Assembly: GCF_003710815.1 (NCBI RefSeq)
Contig: NZ_RHHP01000031.1
Span: forward strand, 62,001 to 126,000
DNA from: Brevibacillus centrosporus
GTDB taxonomy: Bacteria; Bacillota; Bacilli; Brevibacillales; Brevibacillaceae
DNA: 64,000 bases
Direction of reading: 5' to 3'
Shown: positions 9,321 to 16,491 of the stretch, in pieces
How the letters are laid out: every line of letters starts with the position of its first letter
Position numbering within the stretch: position 1 is the stretch's first letter
Position numbers and translations under genes: made by a program
Notes under the pieces: model-generated
What the model was told of the DNA's origin: nothing
What the model saw: the letters and a program-made list of their open reading frames with translations, nothing else
The model's database searches: none

Positions 9321-9349
9321 TTGACAAGCGCTTACATTCCGTTTATTAT
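9321..9349 (+). promoter_or_regulatory. Sigma-A promoter in the aroA-amidohydrolase gap
   Basis: TTGACA (9321-9326), a 17-base spacer and TATTAT (9344-9349): a near-consensus vegetative promoter. The expected start is around 9356. The spacer contains a cre-like sequence, so catabolite repression is plausible. Confidence 0.75.
9323..9336 (+). promoter_or_regulatory. cre-like site overlapping the promoter
   Basis: GACAAGCGCTTACA agrees with the catabolite-responsive element TGNAANCGNTNNCA at every fixed base except the first two. It overlaps the -35 and spacer, a position where CcpA would repress. The ten bases GCGCTTACAT (9328-9337) recur exactly at 9421-9430. Confidence 0.4.
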
Positions 9350-9355
9350 AAAACT

Positions 9356-9449
9356 ACAGTATGGTTTCTCTCCACTCCTATCCAATATAAAAAGCACAGT
9401 GGTGCTACCGTCGTTTGAATGCGCTTACATCAACGACGGTATTTTTTTT
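9356..9449 (+). ncRNA. Putative short terminated transcript (about 94 nt)
   Basis: Bounded by the promoter at 9321-9349 and the terminator ending at 9449. It holds a pyrimidine-rich 5' part, a small hairpin AGCAC-AGTG-GTGCT (9393-9406), and the terminator stem directly abutting it. It could be a small RNA or a 5' leader limiting read-through into the amidohydrolase-like gene 75 bp downstream. A nine-codon frame (9361-9390) has no ribosome site and is not claimed as a gene. Confidence 0.45.
9406..9449 (+). terminator. Intrinsic terminator of the short transcript
   Basis: Stem TACCGTCGTT (9406-9415) with AACGACGGTA (9432-9441), 16-base loop, then eight T residues. The loop carries a second cre-like sequence, TGAATGCGCTTACA (9416-9429), with one mismatch to the fixed cre positions. 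Confidence 0.85.
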
Positions 9450-9524
9450 GTACTTTTTTCCTGATTTGCGCATATGCTCGTACAAATTGGCATCTCGACG
9501 TGGGGATCGGGAGGAGGACGAGCA

Positions 9525-10643
9525 ATGTCGCTGCAGGAAATGATTCTTCGTGGTGGAACAGTCGTTTCACCTTACGGGGTGCAGGAAGCTGATGTATGGA
9601 TCGTAGACGGAAAAATAACGCGAGTCGCGAAAGATACCCTCCTCAAGACTACATACGGGCATTCGCCCATCGAAGTAGATGTCTCCGGGATGTATTTGCT
9701 ACCGGGCTTTATCGCTATGCCACACACTCCCTTCTATCGAATTCGAGATCGTGCTGTCTACCTAGAGAGCATGCACTCCTTGATAAAAATGGGCTGTACA
9801 AGCCTCATTGATACCTTTTATCCCGATGCGTGGATGAACCTCGCCCAGGTCCGTTATCAGCAGACCGCTCATTTCAACAGCTTGATTGATTATGTCTGGC
9901 ATGTGGGACTGGACATCAGTCAGCTGAAGCCGAAAGAGGTTTCCATGTGGCAAAAATACGGATATACGGCCCTGCAAATAACGGGACGAGCTCCAGAAGA
10001 AATTTCCAGCGTAGATTGGGAAACGATATCGCAACTTCATACGTCAAATAAATCGATTCTTCATTTACAGTTGACGACAGGCAGCGTGACAAAGGATCAA
10101 AAGGAGCGTTTGCTGAAATCCTGGCTGGAGGCGACGAAGCATTGGAAGCTGCGAACAGTTATTGCCCAGTCCACTACAGAGCTGGATATGGATGGCTATG
10201 ACCCTTACTACCATCTATTTCGCTTGAAAAGGGAATGGACTGATCGAGGGATGCGCCTGCTGCACCGAAACTGGTTTCAGTCCTTGCCGTTTCTCGCGCC
10301 CTTGCATGATATTCAGATTGATTTGCGCAAGCGATGGTGGTATCATGAGGAACTGCTCTGCCTGTTAGTTCGTCTTGCTTCGACAAATGTCGCTAAAGCC
10401 ATCGGGCTATACCCGAAAAAAGGGAGCTTGCTCCCGGGATCAGATGCAGATATTGTTTTCCTGAAAAAGGAAAATTGGTTGACAAAGTCTGATGATTCCA
10501 CTATTCTCAATTTTAGTGAAACGCATCTTCCAACATCTGTTATGTCGAACGGTAAGTGGATATATCGAGATTCGCGATTTTGTTCTACAGTAGGCATGGG
10601 GCGGTGGTTATTCGACACCAAACCCTACACATATGTCATTTAA
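9525..10643 (+). CDS. Degenerate amidohydrolase / dihydroorotase-like protein
   Basis: A 372-residue protein that resembles dihydroorotase/hydantoinase-type amidohydrolases at both ends: the N-terminal small beta domain (ILRGGTVVSPYGVQEADVWI, GMYLLPGFIA) and the C-terminal signature (AIGLYPKKGSLLPGSDADIV). The metal-binding HxH that normally follows PGFID is replaced by PGFIAMPHTPF. No clear carboxylated lysine or later histidine pair is seen, and it is shorter than the usual 430-470 residues. It is therefore probably not a classical metal-dependent hydrolase. Start at ATG 9525 behind GGGAGGAGG; an ATG at 9474 has no ribosome site. It stands alone, flanked by terminators, behind a possibly catabolite-controlled leader. 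Function unknown. Confidence 0.75.
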   Translation: MSLQEMILRGGTVVSPYGVQEADVWIVDGKITRVAKDTLLKTTYGHSPIEVDVSGMYLLPGFIAMPHTPFYRIRDRAVYLESMHSLIKMGCTSLIDTFYPDAWMNLAQVRYQQTAHFNSLIDYVWHVGLDISQLKPKEVSMWQKYGYTALQITGRAPEEISSVDWETISQLHTSNKSILHLQLTTGSVTKDQKERLLKSWLEATKHWKLRTVIAQSTTELDMDGYDPYYHLFRLKREWTDRGMRLLHRNWFQSLPFLAPLHDIQIDLRKRWWYHEELLCLLVRLASTNVAKAIGLYPKKGSLLPGSDADIVFLKKENWLTKSDDSTILNFSETHLPTSVMSNGKWIYRDSRFCSTVGMGRWLFDTKPYTYVI

Positions 10644-10664
10644 CCCCATAAATGGGGGTTTTTT
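10642..10664 (+). terminator. Intrinsic terminator after the amidohydrolase-like gene
   Basis: ACCCCAT / ATGGGGGT short-loop stem beginning at the stop codon, followed by TTTTTT. Confidence 0.75.
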
Positions 10665-10711
10665 CGTGAAGGATTCCGGCTAACTATCGAGAAAAAGAAT
10701 CGTAGAGACGC

Positions 10712-10739
10712 GCAACTTTTTACATCCCCAGCTGTCTAA
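10712..10739 (+). promoter_or_regulatory. Candidate ECF-type promoter upstream of the sigma factor gene
   Basis: GCAACT (10712-10717, within GCAACTTTTT), a 16-base spacer and GTCTAA (10734-10739). An AAC-containing -35 with a GTC-type -10 at this spacing is typical of ECF sigma recognition, so the downstream sigma factor may drive its own operon. No vegetative promoter is evident here. Confidence 0.45.
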
Positions 10740-10761
10740 TTATGCAAAGGCAGCTAGGGAT
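10724..10761 (+). repeat. Inverted repeat spanning the ECF-like -10
   Basis: ATCCCCAGCTG (10724-10734) is complementary to CAGCTAGGGAT (10751-10761) at 10 of 11 positions, with a 16-base loop. Because it straddles the proposed -10 and start region it may be a DNA operator, or it may be an RNA hairpin in read-through transcripts. Confidence 0.4.
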
Positions 10762-10788
10762 CGGAATCGCAAGGAGGTAATCCTGATC

Positions 10789-11379
10789 ATGACCGATTCC
10801 CAGCTTATCCGAGATATTAAAGAAGGTAATCTGGAATGCTATGCTGAACTGATTCGTCGATATGAGAAAAAGATCCTCTCCTTTGTCACTCATTTACTGC
10901 GTCAGGCACATCTGGAACATATCGCAGAGGATATCTGTCAGGAGACGTTTTACAAGGCGTATAAAAGCATTCATTCTTTCCGAGATGTAGAGGCGACCTT
11001 TTCGACATGGCTCTATACCATTGCCCGCAACTCCGTATTGAGTGAGCTGCGCAAAAGCCGTAATTCGGACGTGTATTTGGATGATACGCTGCAAGTTCCT
11101 GTAGCATCAGCCAAAGCTCTGCCGGAACAGGTTTTGCTGCGAAATGAACGCGAATTGATGGTCAGACAGGCAATCAATAGTCTACCTGAAAAACAGCGTT
11201 CTGCCCTTATATTACGAGAGTATGAACAAATGGATTACACGGAGATTGCGACCATCCTCGATTTGACGGTCAGCTCTGTGAAGTCGCTATTGTTCCGCGC
11301 TCGGCAAAGTATTAGAGGTCAGTTGGAGACCTACATCCTGGACCCTCATTTGGATGAAGCTGAAGGGATGAATCGATGA
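10789..11379 (+). CDS. ECF-family RNA polymerase sigma factor
   Basis: A 196-residue sigma-70 family protein of the extracytoplasmic function group. Region 2 is seen in DICQETFYKAYKSIHSF and FSTWLYTIARN (residues about 48-82). Region 4 is seen in LPEKQRSALILREYEQMDY and EIATILDLTVSSVKSLLFRA (about 125-168). Start at ATG 10789 behind AAGGAGG. It overlaps the next gene, an anti-sigma factor, by 4 bp (ATGATGA), the usual arrangement for a membrane-gated sigma/anti-sigma pair. Which stress it senses cannot be told from sequence. Assignment to a named sigma (W, M, V) is not justified. Confidence 0.95.
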   Translation: MTDSQLIRDIKEGNLECYAELIRRYEKKILSFVTHLLRQAHLEHIAEDICQETFYKAYKSIHSFRDVEATFSTWLYTIARNSVLSELRKSRNSDVYLDDTLQVPVASAKALPEQVLLRNERELMVRQAINSLPEKQRSALILREYEQMDYTEIATILDLTVSSVKSLLFRARQSIRGQLETYILDPHLDEAEGMNR

Positions 11380-12026
11380 TGAGATGTGAAGAAGTTCAGG
11401 AAATTTTGCCTGAATACGCCGACAATCTGTTACCCGAAGTCACAAAGCGTCGTGTGGACAATCACATGGCGAGCTGTCTTGCCTGTCGGGCGGATTACGA
11501 GATGTGGACAGACAGTGGTGAATGGATGAAGATGGATAAAGAAGAGTATCACAATGTGACTCCTTCTCGTTCCATCGTGGACGCGGTCATGGCCAGGATT
11601 CTCTCCGAGGAGAAGTGGGCGATTCCGATTGGTCGGAAAATCTTTAGCGTGACAGCGAGAATGCGCCGCATGAGCGCAAGCGTTGCGGTAGCACTGCTGA
11701 TGCTGTTCACGTTCACCTTGTACCTGAACACAAGTTCTACAGAAGAAGCCAATTCTTTGGTGATCAACGGAGAAGTGATGGCGATGAACTCACCGAAAGC
11801 ACAGGTGATCTCGTCCTCCATGCAAACAGACGATGGTACGTATGTGGTAGAGGCGCAGACTCCGATTTCAGCGGATGACCCGCTTGCCAATGCGACAGCG
11901 TCGATCCAGCCACTAGATGGAAAGCCGAATTCTAGTGATTTGGGCAAACCCAACTACAGCATTGTGCTCAGTGTTTTTGGAATTCTCATAACGGTTATCA
12001 CAATGAGCTGGCTTACGCGGGCATAA
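11376..12026 (+). CDS. Zinc-binding (ZAS) anti-sigma factor, membrane protein
   Basis: A 216-residue partner of the preceding ECF sigma. The N-terminal ZAS motif is intact: His30, Cys34 and Cys37 (NHMASCLAC), with an earlier cysteine at residue 4. A membrane segment follows at about residues 100-118 (ASVAVALLMLFTFTLYL), then an outside-facing stretch, then a second hydrophobic segment at the C-terminus (about 195-212). Expected role: hold the sigma factor at the membrane and release it on signal, by proteolysis or zinc/thiol change. The gene may start at 11376 or 11379. A strong terminator follows. Confidence 0.9.
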   Translation: MMRCEEVQEILPEYADNLLPEVTKRRVDNHMASCLACRADYEMWTDSGEWMKMDKEEYHNVTPSRSIVDAVMARILSEEKWAIPIGRKIFSVTARMRRMSASVAVALLMLFTFTLYLNTSSTEEANSLVINGEVMAMNSPKAQVISSSMQTDDGTYVVEAQTPISADDPLANATASIQPLDGKPNSSDLGKPNYSIVLSVFGILITVITMSWLTRA

Positions 12027-12047
12027 TGGTATATGATCAAAGAAACG

Positions 12048-12073
12048 AAGACCGTCCTCGGACGGTCTTTTGT
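12048..12073 (+). terminator. Intrinsic terminator after the anti-sigma gene
   Basis: AAGACCGTCC (12048-12057) with GGACGGTCTT (12060-12069) and a T-rich tail. A further small hairpin, CGGATG-ATAG-CATCCG (12084-12099), lies in the leader of the next gene. Confidence 0.85.
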
Positions 12074-12127
12074 AGCTCTACATCGGATGATAGCATCCGC
12101 GTAACTTTACATATGAGGTGAGCAGTA

Positions 12128-13072
12128 ATGCCGAAAAAATGGCTATATGTCATAGACGAAGCAGTAAAACGGATCGAGAATGATGAAGTGGAGCTCGGAC
12201 TAACCGCTCTGCAAAAAGTACAAGAGCATGGCAAAGACTTGCCTGATGTCATGATGTATTTGGCTGAGGTCTGGTATCGACTCGGTCATTTGGAAGAGGC
12301 GTCAGCGCTCCTGACAGAAGTCATGGAAAAAAATCCGGGCATGGAGCCATCCCTGCGCCGTGAATGTCAAATGCTGTTGGCGGAGATCGCTCTTGATTCC
12401 AGCGATTTTGAGACAGCGCAGCATCTTCTTTATGAGTGCAAAGAGTCTGGTTACGAAAGCATTCAACTGGATTTGCTGTTAGCGGATCTTTACTCGCTTC
12501 AGGATCTGGATGAAGTAGCGGTGAAATACCTGGAGCAGGCACGTCAAAAAGAGCCGGATAATCAAGATTTGCTTGCGGCATTGGGCAATCTGTACTTCCG
12601 CATCGGTGAAGACGACAAAGCGATGAAGGTCCTGGAGCAGGCAGGGGAGGAGAGCCTTTCCTTGCTCATGATCAAGGGTCGCTCACTGGCACAAAGTGGA
12701 CAGTTTGAGCAAGCTTATCAAGTCTTCCGTCAGGCGCTTGTCCTCGACCATTCTCCAGAGGTGCTCTATGGAGCAGGAATGATGGCGTTCCATCTGGGAC
12801 GGCTGGATGAGGCTTCCGAGCTGATCAATCAATTGCAGGCATTGGATGAAGAATACGTGGCCGCGTATCCGCTTGCTGCAGATATTCAGCTATCGCTTGG
12901 CCGTACAGAAAAAGCTATCGATTCCTTGAAGCAGTATGTTTCTTTATCCGGTTTTGATTTGGATCAAATTCGCAGACTCATTGCCCTCCTCACTCAGGCT
13001 GGACGCTACGAGGAAGCGAAGGAATACCAACAGCTGCACGATTTGTGGGATGAACAGTCGGAAGAAGAATAA
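12128..13072 (+). CDS. Tetratricopeptide-repeat protein, YpiA position
   Basis: A soluble 314-residue protein built almost entirely of TPR-like helical pairs, for example AEVWYRLGHLEEASALLTEV, ALGNLYFRIGEDDKAMKVLE and GAGMMAFHLGRLDEASELIN. The very acidic C-terminus (DEQSEEE) is typical of scaffolding proteins. It sits between aroA and qcrABC, the place of ypiA in B. subtilis, but is shorter than YpiA, so orthology is probable rather than certain. Start at ATG 12128 behind GAGGTGAGC. Function unknown; protein-protein binding is inferred. Confidence 0.85.
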   Translation: MPKKWLYVIDEAVKRIENDEVELGLTALQKVQEHGKDLPDVMMYLAEVWYRLGHLEEASALLTEVMEKNPGMEPSLRRECQMLLAEIALDSSDFETAQHLLYECKESGYESIQLDLLLADLYSLQDLDEVAVKYLEQARQKEPDNQDLLAALGNLYFRIGEDDKAMKVLEQAGEESLSLLMIKGRSLAQSGQFEQAYQVFRQALVLDHSPEVLYGAGMMAFHLGRLDEASELINQLQALDEEYVAAYPLAADIQLSLGRTEKAIDSLKQYVSLSGFDLDQIRRLIALLTQAGRYEEAKEYQQLHDLWDEQSEEE

Positions 13073-13086
13073 CAAAAGCTGGGAAG

Positions 13087-13125
13087 AAAACAGGAAGTCA
13101 CACTAGTGGCTTCCTGTTTATTTTT
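13087..13125 (+). terminator. Intrinsic terminator after the TPR gene
   Basis: AACAGGAAGTCAC (13089-13101) with GTGGCTTCCTGTT (13106-13118), one G-T pair, 4-base loop, then TATTTTT. Confidence 0.85.
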
Positions 13126-13183
13126 CCGCTTATTGGCAAGAATGAGGGATACAAGTAAGTTATCGTAAAGAAGGGATGCAAGG

Positions 13184-14302
13184 ATGAACTTAGCTGAGAT
13201 CTTGGTCTATACCGATATCCGGCAGCTCCATCAGATTGCCAACCATTACGGATGCGAATGCAACCCTCATTCCAAAAACGAACTGATCACCTCACTACTG
13301 TCGAGTCTGAGGCACAGGTTGACCATTTCGCAGGAAGTCGAACAGCTTTCAAAAGAAGAAACGCATTTTATGTTGCTGCTGTTTCTCGATAAGCGCACGG
13401 TCATGTCTTTGGAGGATTTAATGGCAAAGGCGGGGATCGTCCTCGAGAGTAGCAAGGAAAAGAAGCAGGAAGAAGCGAGGCGCTATATTGCGGCAGCGAT
13501 GCGGCGAGGCTGGATCTTTCCCGCGAAGAGCAAGACGGTGGGTCAATACCAGATTCCATTGGACATCCGAGAGCCGTATTTGCATGGCTGGCTGGAAAAA
13601 TGGCGAACGCAGCAAGCGCTGATTTTATCAGGTCCAGAGGCGTATCGAGACGAAGGAACTGCCCTTTGCGACGATATCATGCAATTTTTACAATTCCTTC
13701 AGAGGGAACCTGTTCCATTAACGGCTGAGGGAGGGATGTACAAGCGTCATCAGCAGCAACTGTTTCAGTTTCTGCATGTGAAAGAAGAAACACTGCAGCC
13801 GCAAAAATGGCGTTTTGGCTACGGCCTGCATTTTGACCTGTACCCGGATCGCTTCTCCTTGCTCTACGATTTTTGTTACTTCCATAAATGGATAGACGAA
13901 TCGGGCGGAAGAGTGACTATTACGGAAGCAGGAAATGAGCGTTTGCAGCTTTCGTACGAGGATCAGCACTATCACGATCTGATCCGTTTCTGGATGAGAT
14001 TGTACAAACGTGCGATTCCCAACTTGCCGATGCTGGTACAACTGATCCCGTTAATCGCTTCTGGAGGCTGGGTAACCCAGCAAGGGTTGATGGACACGCT
14101 TCTGCCATGGATCAAAGAGTTTTACTACGATTCACCAGTCGATATTTTGGTGAATCGCGTCTGCAAGATGATGGTTCATCTCGGCCTGCTGCGTGTTGGA
14201 CAGGATGAGAATGAGCAGTGGATGTACACCGCGACGTATGCTAGCCAGACATGGCTTCGCAAATACAATGGCTTTACGGAAACGACTATTTTATTGAAGT
14301 GA
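13184..14302 (+). CDS. Uncharacterised 372-residue protein
   Basis: I do not recognise this family. It has no signal peptide or membrane segment. The N-terminus (about residues 8-45: YTDIRQLHQIANHYGCEC then KNELITSLLSSLR) reads like a SAP-type helix-extended-helix, as in short DNA-end or helicase-associated proteins. The remainder is helical and rich in aromatic and charged residues, with segments suggestive of winged-helix units (about 60-115 and 290-350). Start ATG 13184 behind AAGGGATGCAAGG; the gene ends 10 bp before the IDEAL-domain gene, so it heads the same transcription unit. There is no counterpart at this position in B. subtilis. Confidence 0.8.
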   Translation: MNLAEILVYTDIRQLHQIANHYGCECNPHSKNELITSLLSSLRHRLTISQEVEQLSKEETHFMLLLFLDKRTVMSLEDLMAKAGIVLESSKEKKQEEARRYIAAAMRRGWIFPAKSKTVGQYQIPLDIREPYLHGWLEKWRTQQALILSGPEAYRDEGTALCDDIMQFLQFLQREPVPLTAEGGMYKRHQQQLFQFLHVKEETLQPQKWRFGYGLHFDLYPDRFSLLYDFCYFHKWIDESGGRVTITEAGNERLQLSYEDQHYHDLIRFWMRLYKRAIPNLPMLVQLIPLIASGGWVTQQGLMDTLLPWIKEFYYDSPVDILVNRVCKMMVHLGLLRVGQDENEQWMYTATYASQTWLRKYNGFTETTILLK

Positions 14303-14311
14303 GGGATGGGT

Positions 14312-14527
14312 ATGGAGTGGCCAAATTTCTATTCCAACGCGTACGGAACAAACAATCAAATGGTGTCCGGACTGCTGTCCGAGATGGTTATCGACGAGCA
14401 GATGCGCCAATATCGGAAGCGTACATTGTATCAGGAAATTGACGAAGCTTTGGCTGCGAAAGACAAAGAGGTATTCCTGCGCCTGACCGATGAGCTCAAG
14501 GAAATCATGGCGTACGAGCAAGCGTAA
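14312..14527 (+). CDS. Small IDEAL-domain protein
   Basis: A 71-residue protein whose C-terminal half, LYQEIDEALAAKDKEVFLRL, matches the IDEAL domain found at the C-terminus of Bacillus YpiB-type UPF0302 proteins and of ComK. Here the UPF0302 domain is absent and the IDEAL element stands almost alone, with an N-terminal tail rich in Asn and Tyr. Start chosen at ATG 14312, six bases after GAGGG; ATG 14306 directly abuts that ribosome site and is less likely. It lies where ypiB is in B. subtilis, just before the YpiF-like gene. Confidence 0.8.
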   Translation: MEWPNFYSNAYGTNNQMVSGLLSEMVIDEQMRQYRKRTLYQEIDEALAAKDKEVFLRLTDELKEIMAYEQA

Positions 14528-14618
14528 GGCAATCGTGTCGTCCTGGCATTTGCCAGTCTCCACAGATTCATGGTACGCTAGTTTCCAGAATCTACGTGAT
14601 GGAAGAGGAGACGACCAT

Positions 14619-15047
14619 ATGCAGTGGAATGTGAATGAATTGGAAAACTGGGAGGAGCTGCGGAGCTTTGTAGATACCGCACTTCTCCCTATTTATTTGT
14701 ACCGGGAAGGAAAGGAAGTTTCCGAGCATGCATGGCGGATGAACTACCTGCTGAATGTAGCAGCCGCGATCGAGCAGAAGCTGAAAGGGAGGGTCCTGCT
14801 CTATCCGGTTAGCTATCATTTCGCCGAAGAGCAGCTTGCCCAGCAGACGCCGGAGGGATTCAACTTCTGTGTGCTGCTTCACTTCCGAGGCGATCGCATC
14901 CGCGCCGTCGAGCCTGAACAAAAGTCAAATCTGCTCATGCTGCCGGTAGGAGATGAAGATCTGGAATCTTCCTTGCGCTTTGAGGTTACCGTCGACGTTT
15001 TATATAAAGAAATAATTCGTCATTGGCAGCAAAGAACGTCTCAATAA
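14619..15047 (+). CDS. ypiF: DUF2487 family protein (YpiF-like)
   Basis: A 142-residue protein resembling the DUF2487/YpiF family that precedes qcrA in Bacillus. Start at ATG 14619, eight bases after GAGGAG; an upstream ATG at 14490 lies inside the IDEAL gene and is rejected. Segments such as PIYLYREG, LYPVSYHFAEEQ and FNFCVLLHFRGDR are visible, and there is no membrane segment. Function is not established. Its position next to the quinol:cytochrome c reductase genes suggests a role with that complex (weak inference). Confidence 0.8.
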   Translation: MQWNVNELENWEELRSFVDTALLPIYLYREGKEVSEHAWRMNYLLNVAAAIEQKLKGRVLLYPVSYHFAEEQLAQQTPEGFNFCVLLHFRGDRIRAVEPEQKSNLLMLPVGDEDLESSLRFEVTVDVLYKEIIRHWQQRTSQ

Positions 15048-15053
15048 AGTAAG

Positions 15054-15081
15054 CGTTTTCCGGTAATACTACAGGAAAACG
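15054..15081 (+). repeat. Inverted repeat after ypiF
   Basis: CGTTTTCC (15054-15061) with GGAAAACG (15074-15081), 12-base loop and no T-tract on the plus strand. It could be a weak terminator or an operator ahead of the qcr promoter. Confidence 0.45.
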
Positions 15082-15166
15082 GGAGGGACAAGGTGTAATT
15101 TTTGACAAAATGGCAACAATCACCTCCCTAGTAGGGATTGGACGAAGACATGTCCACTGGACATTC

Positions 15167-15195
15167 TTGACATCTCAAAAGTCGTTAGCTATGAT
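15167..15195 (+). promoter_or_regulatory. Sigma-A promoter for qcrABC
   Basis: TTGACA (15167-15172), 17-base spacer, TATGAT (15190-15195), about 70 bp upstream of qcrA. The 222-bp gap otherwise holds the inverted repeat at 15054 and no open frame of note. Confidence 0.7.
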
Positions 15196-15269
15196 TGGGA
15201 TTGACCTAGTGTATGTGTGAGAAAACGCCATCGTTGCGCTATTTTACAGGATAAGGAGGGAAAAAAGAG

Positions 15270-15788
15270 ATGGGCGACAAACGCGAAATGTCCAGACGTA
15301 CATTCTTGAACTACGCTCTGATGGGAACTGGCGGGTTCCTTGCAGCGGGTATGATCACTCCAATGATTCGCTTTGCGGTTGACCCCTTGCTACAAGGACA
15401 TGCAGGTGGAGATAAAGTGGCAGTTGGCAGTCCGGATGAGTTTAATGCCGAGCCAAAGCGTGTTGAATTTAAGGTACATACCAAGGACGGTTGGTATGAA
15501 TCAGAATCTACACTGTCTGCATGGGTAACCAAAAACGACAAGGGTGAGATCCTCGCTCTGTCCCCGATCTGTAAGCATTTGGGTTGTACAGTAGACTGGA
15601 ACACCAGTCCTGAACATCCAAATCAGTATTTCTGTCCGTGCCATTTGGGCCGTTATACCATTAACGGTGAACACATCTTGGGAACGCCTCCGACAGTATC
15701 CCTCGATGAGTACGAGACGGAAGTAAAAGATGGAAAGCTGTATCTGGGGAAAGTAAAAGGAAATCCTCGTCCGGGGGTGACAGGCTAA
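15270..15788 (+). CDS. qcrA: Menaquinol:cytochrome c reductase, Rieske iron-sulfur subunit
   Basis: The [2Fe-2S] subunit of the bc-type complex, taking electrons from menaquinol. The protein of 172 residues begins with a twin-arginine-like anchor (SRRTFLNYALMG, then a hydrophobic stretch to about residue 38). The cluster ligands are Cys101 and His103 (CKHLGC) and Cys122 and His125 (CPCHLG), with Cys106 and Cys124 forming the usual disulfide. Start ATG 15270 behind AAGGAGG. First gene of qcrABC; qcrB follows after one base. Confidence 0.98.
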   Translation: MGDKREMSRRTFLNYALMGTGGFLAAGMITPMIRFAVDPLLQGHAGGDKVAVGSPDEFNAEPKRVEFKVHTKDGWYESESTLSAWVTKNDKGEILALSPICKHLGCTVDWNTSPEHPNQYFCPCHLGRYTINGEHILGTPPTVSLDEYETEVKDGKLYLGKVKGNPRPGVTG

Positions 15789-15789
15789 G

Positions 15790-16461
15790 ATGTTACAGAA
15801 AATGTACGACTGGGTCGATGAGCGCCTGAACATTACTCCAATGTGGCGTGATTTGGCTGACCACGAAGTACCAGAGCACGTGAACCCAGCACATCATTTT
15901 TCCGCTTTCGTTTACTGCTTTGGTGGCCTAACGTTCTTTATTACCGTTATTCAAATCTTGTCTGGTATGTTTCTTACGATGTACTATGTACCAGACATCA
16001 TCAATGCGTATGAGTCCGTAAATTACCTGCAGAACGAAGTAGCATTCGGGGTAATCGTGCGCGGTATGCATCACTGGGGAGCCAGCTTGGTTATCGTGAT
16101 GATGTTCCTACATACGTTGCGTGTGTTCTTTACAGGTGCTTACAAAAAGCCTCGCGAGTTGAACTGGGTTGTCGGAATGCTGATCTTCTTCGTGATGCTC
16201 GGTCTTGGTTTCACAGGCTACCTGTTGCCTTGGGATAACACCGCTTACTTTGCGACCAAAGTAGGTTTGGAGATCGCAAACTCCGTTCCATTCATTGGTC
16301 CTTATGTAAAAATGCTCTTGACTGGTGGAGACATCGTAGGGGCGCAGACACTTTCTCGCTTCTTCGCGATCCACGTATTCTTCCTGCCAGGTGCACTTCT
16401 CGGCCTGCTTGGAGCTCACTTTGTTATGATTCGCGCTCAAGGTATTTCCGGTCCACTATAA
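15790..16461 (+). CDS. qcrB: Menaquinol:cytochrome c reductase, cytochrome b subunit (b6 type)
   Basis: A four-helix cytochrome b of 223 residues, b6f-like in length, the C-terminal helices being encoded by qcrC. It carries the histidine ligands for two b hemes in PAHHFSAFVYCF and GMHHWGASLVIVMMFLHTLR. Cys43 (FVYCFGG) corresponds to the cysteine that covalently binds an extra heme c in Bacillus QcrB and cytochrome b6. The loop motif LPWDNTAYFAT is also present. Confidence 0.98.
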   Translation: MLQKMYDWVDERLNITPMWRDLADHEVPEHVNPAHHFSAFVYCFGGLTFFITVIQILSGMFLTMYYVPDIINAYESVNYLQNEVAFGVIVRGMHHWGASLVIVMMFLHTLRVFFTGAYKKPRELNWVVGMLIFFVMLGLGFTGYLLPWDNTAYFATKVGLEIANSVPFIGPYVKMLLTGGDIVGAQTLSRFFAIHVFFLPGALLGLLGAHFVMIRAQGISGPL

Positions 16462-16491
16462 ACAGTCTTCGATTACTAAGGAGGAAATAGC

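Noticed and set aside
9361..9390. Nine-codon leader peptide in the short transcript
   Set aside because: No ribosome site and only a few bases from the predicted transcript start; no run of a single regulatory amino acid.
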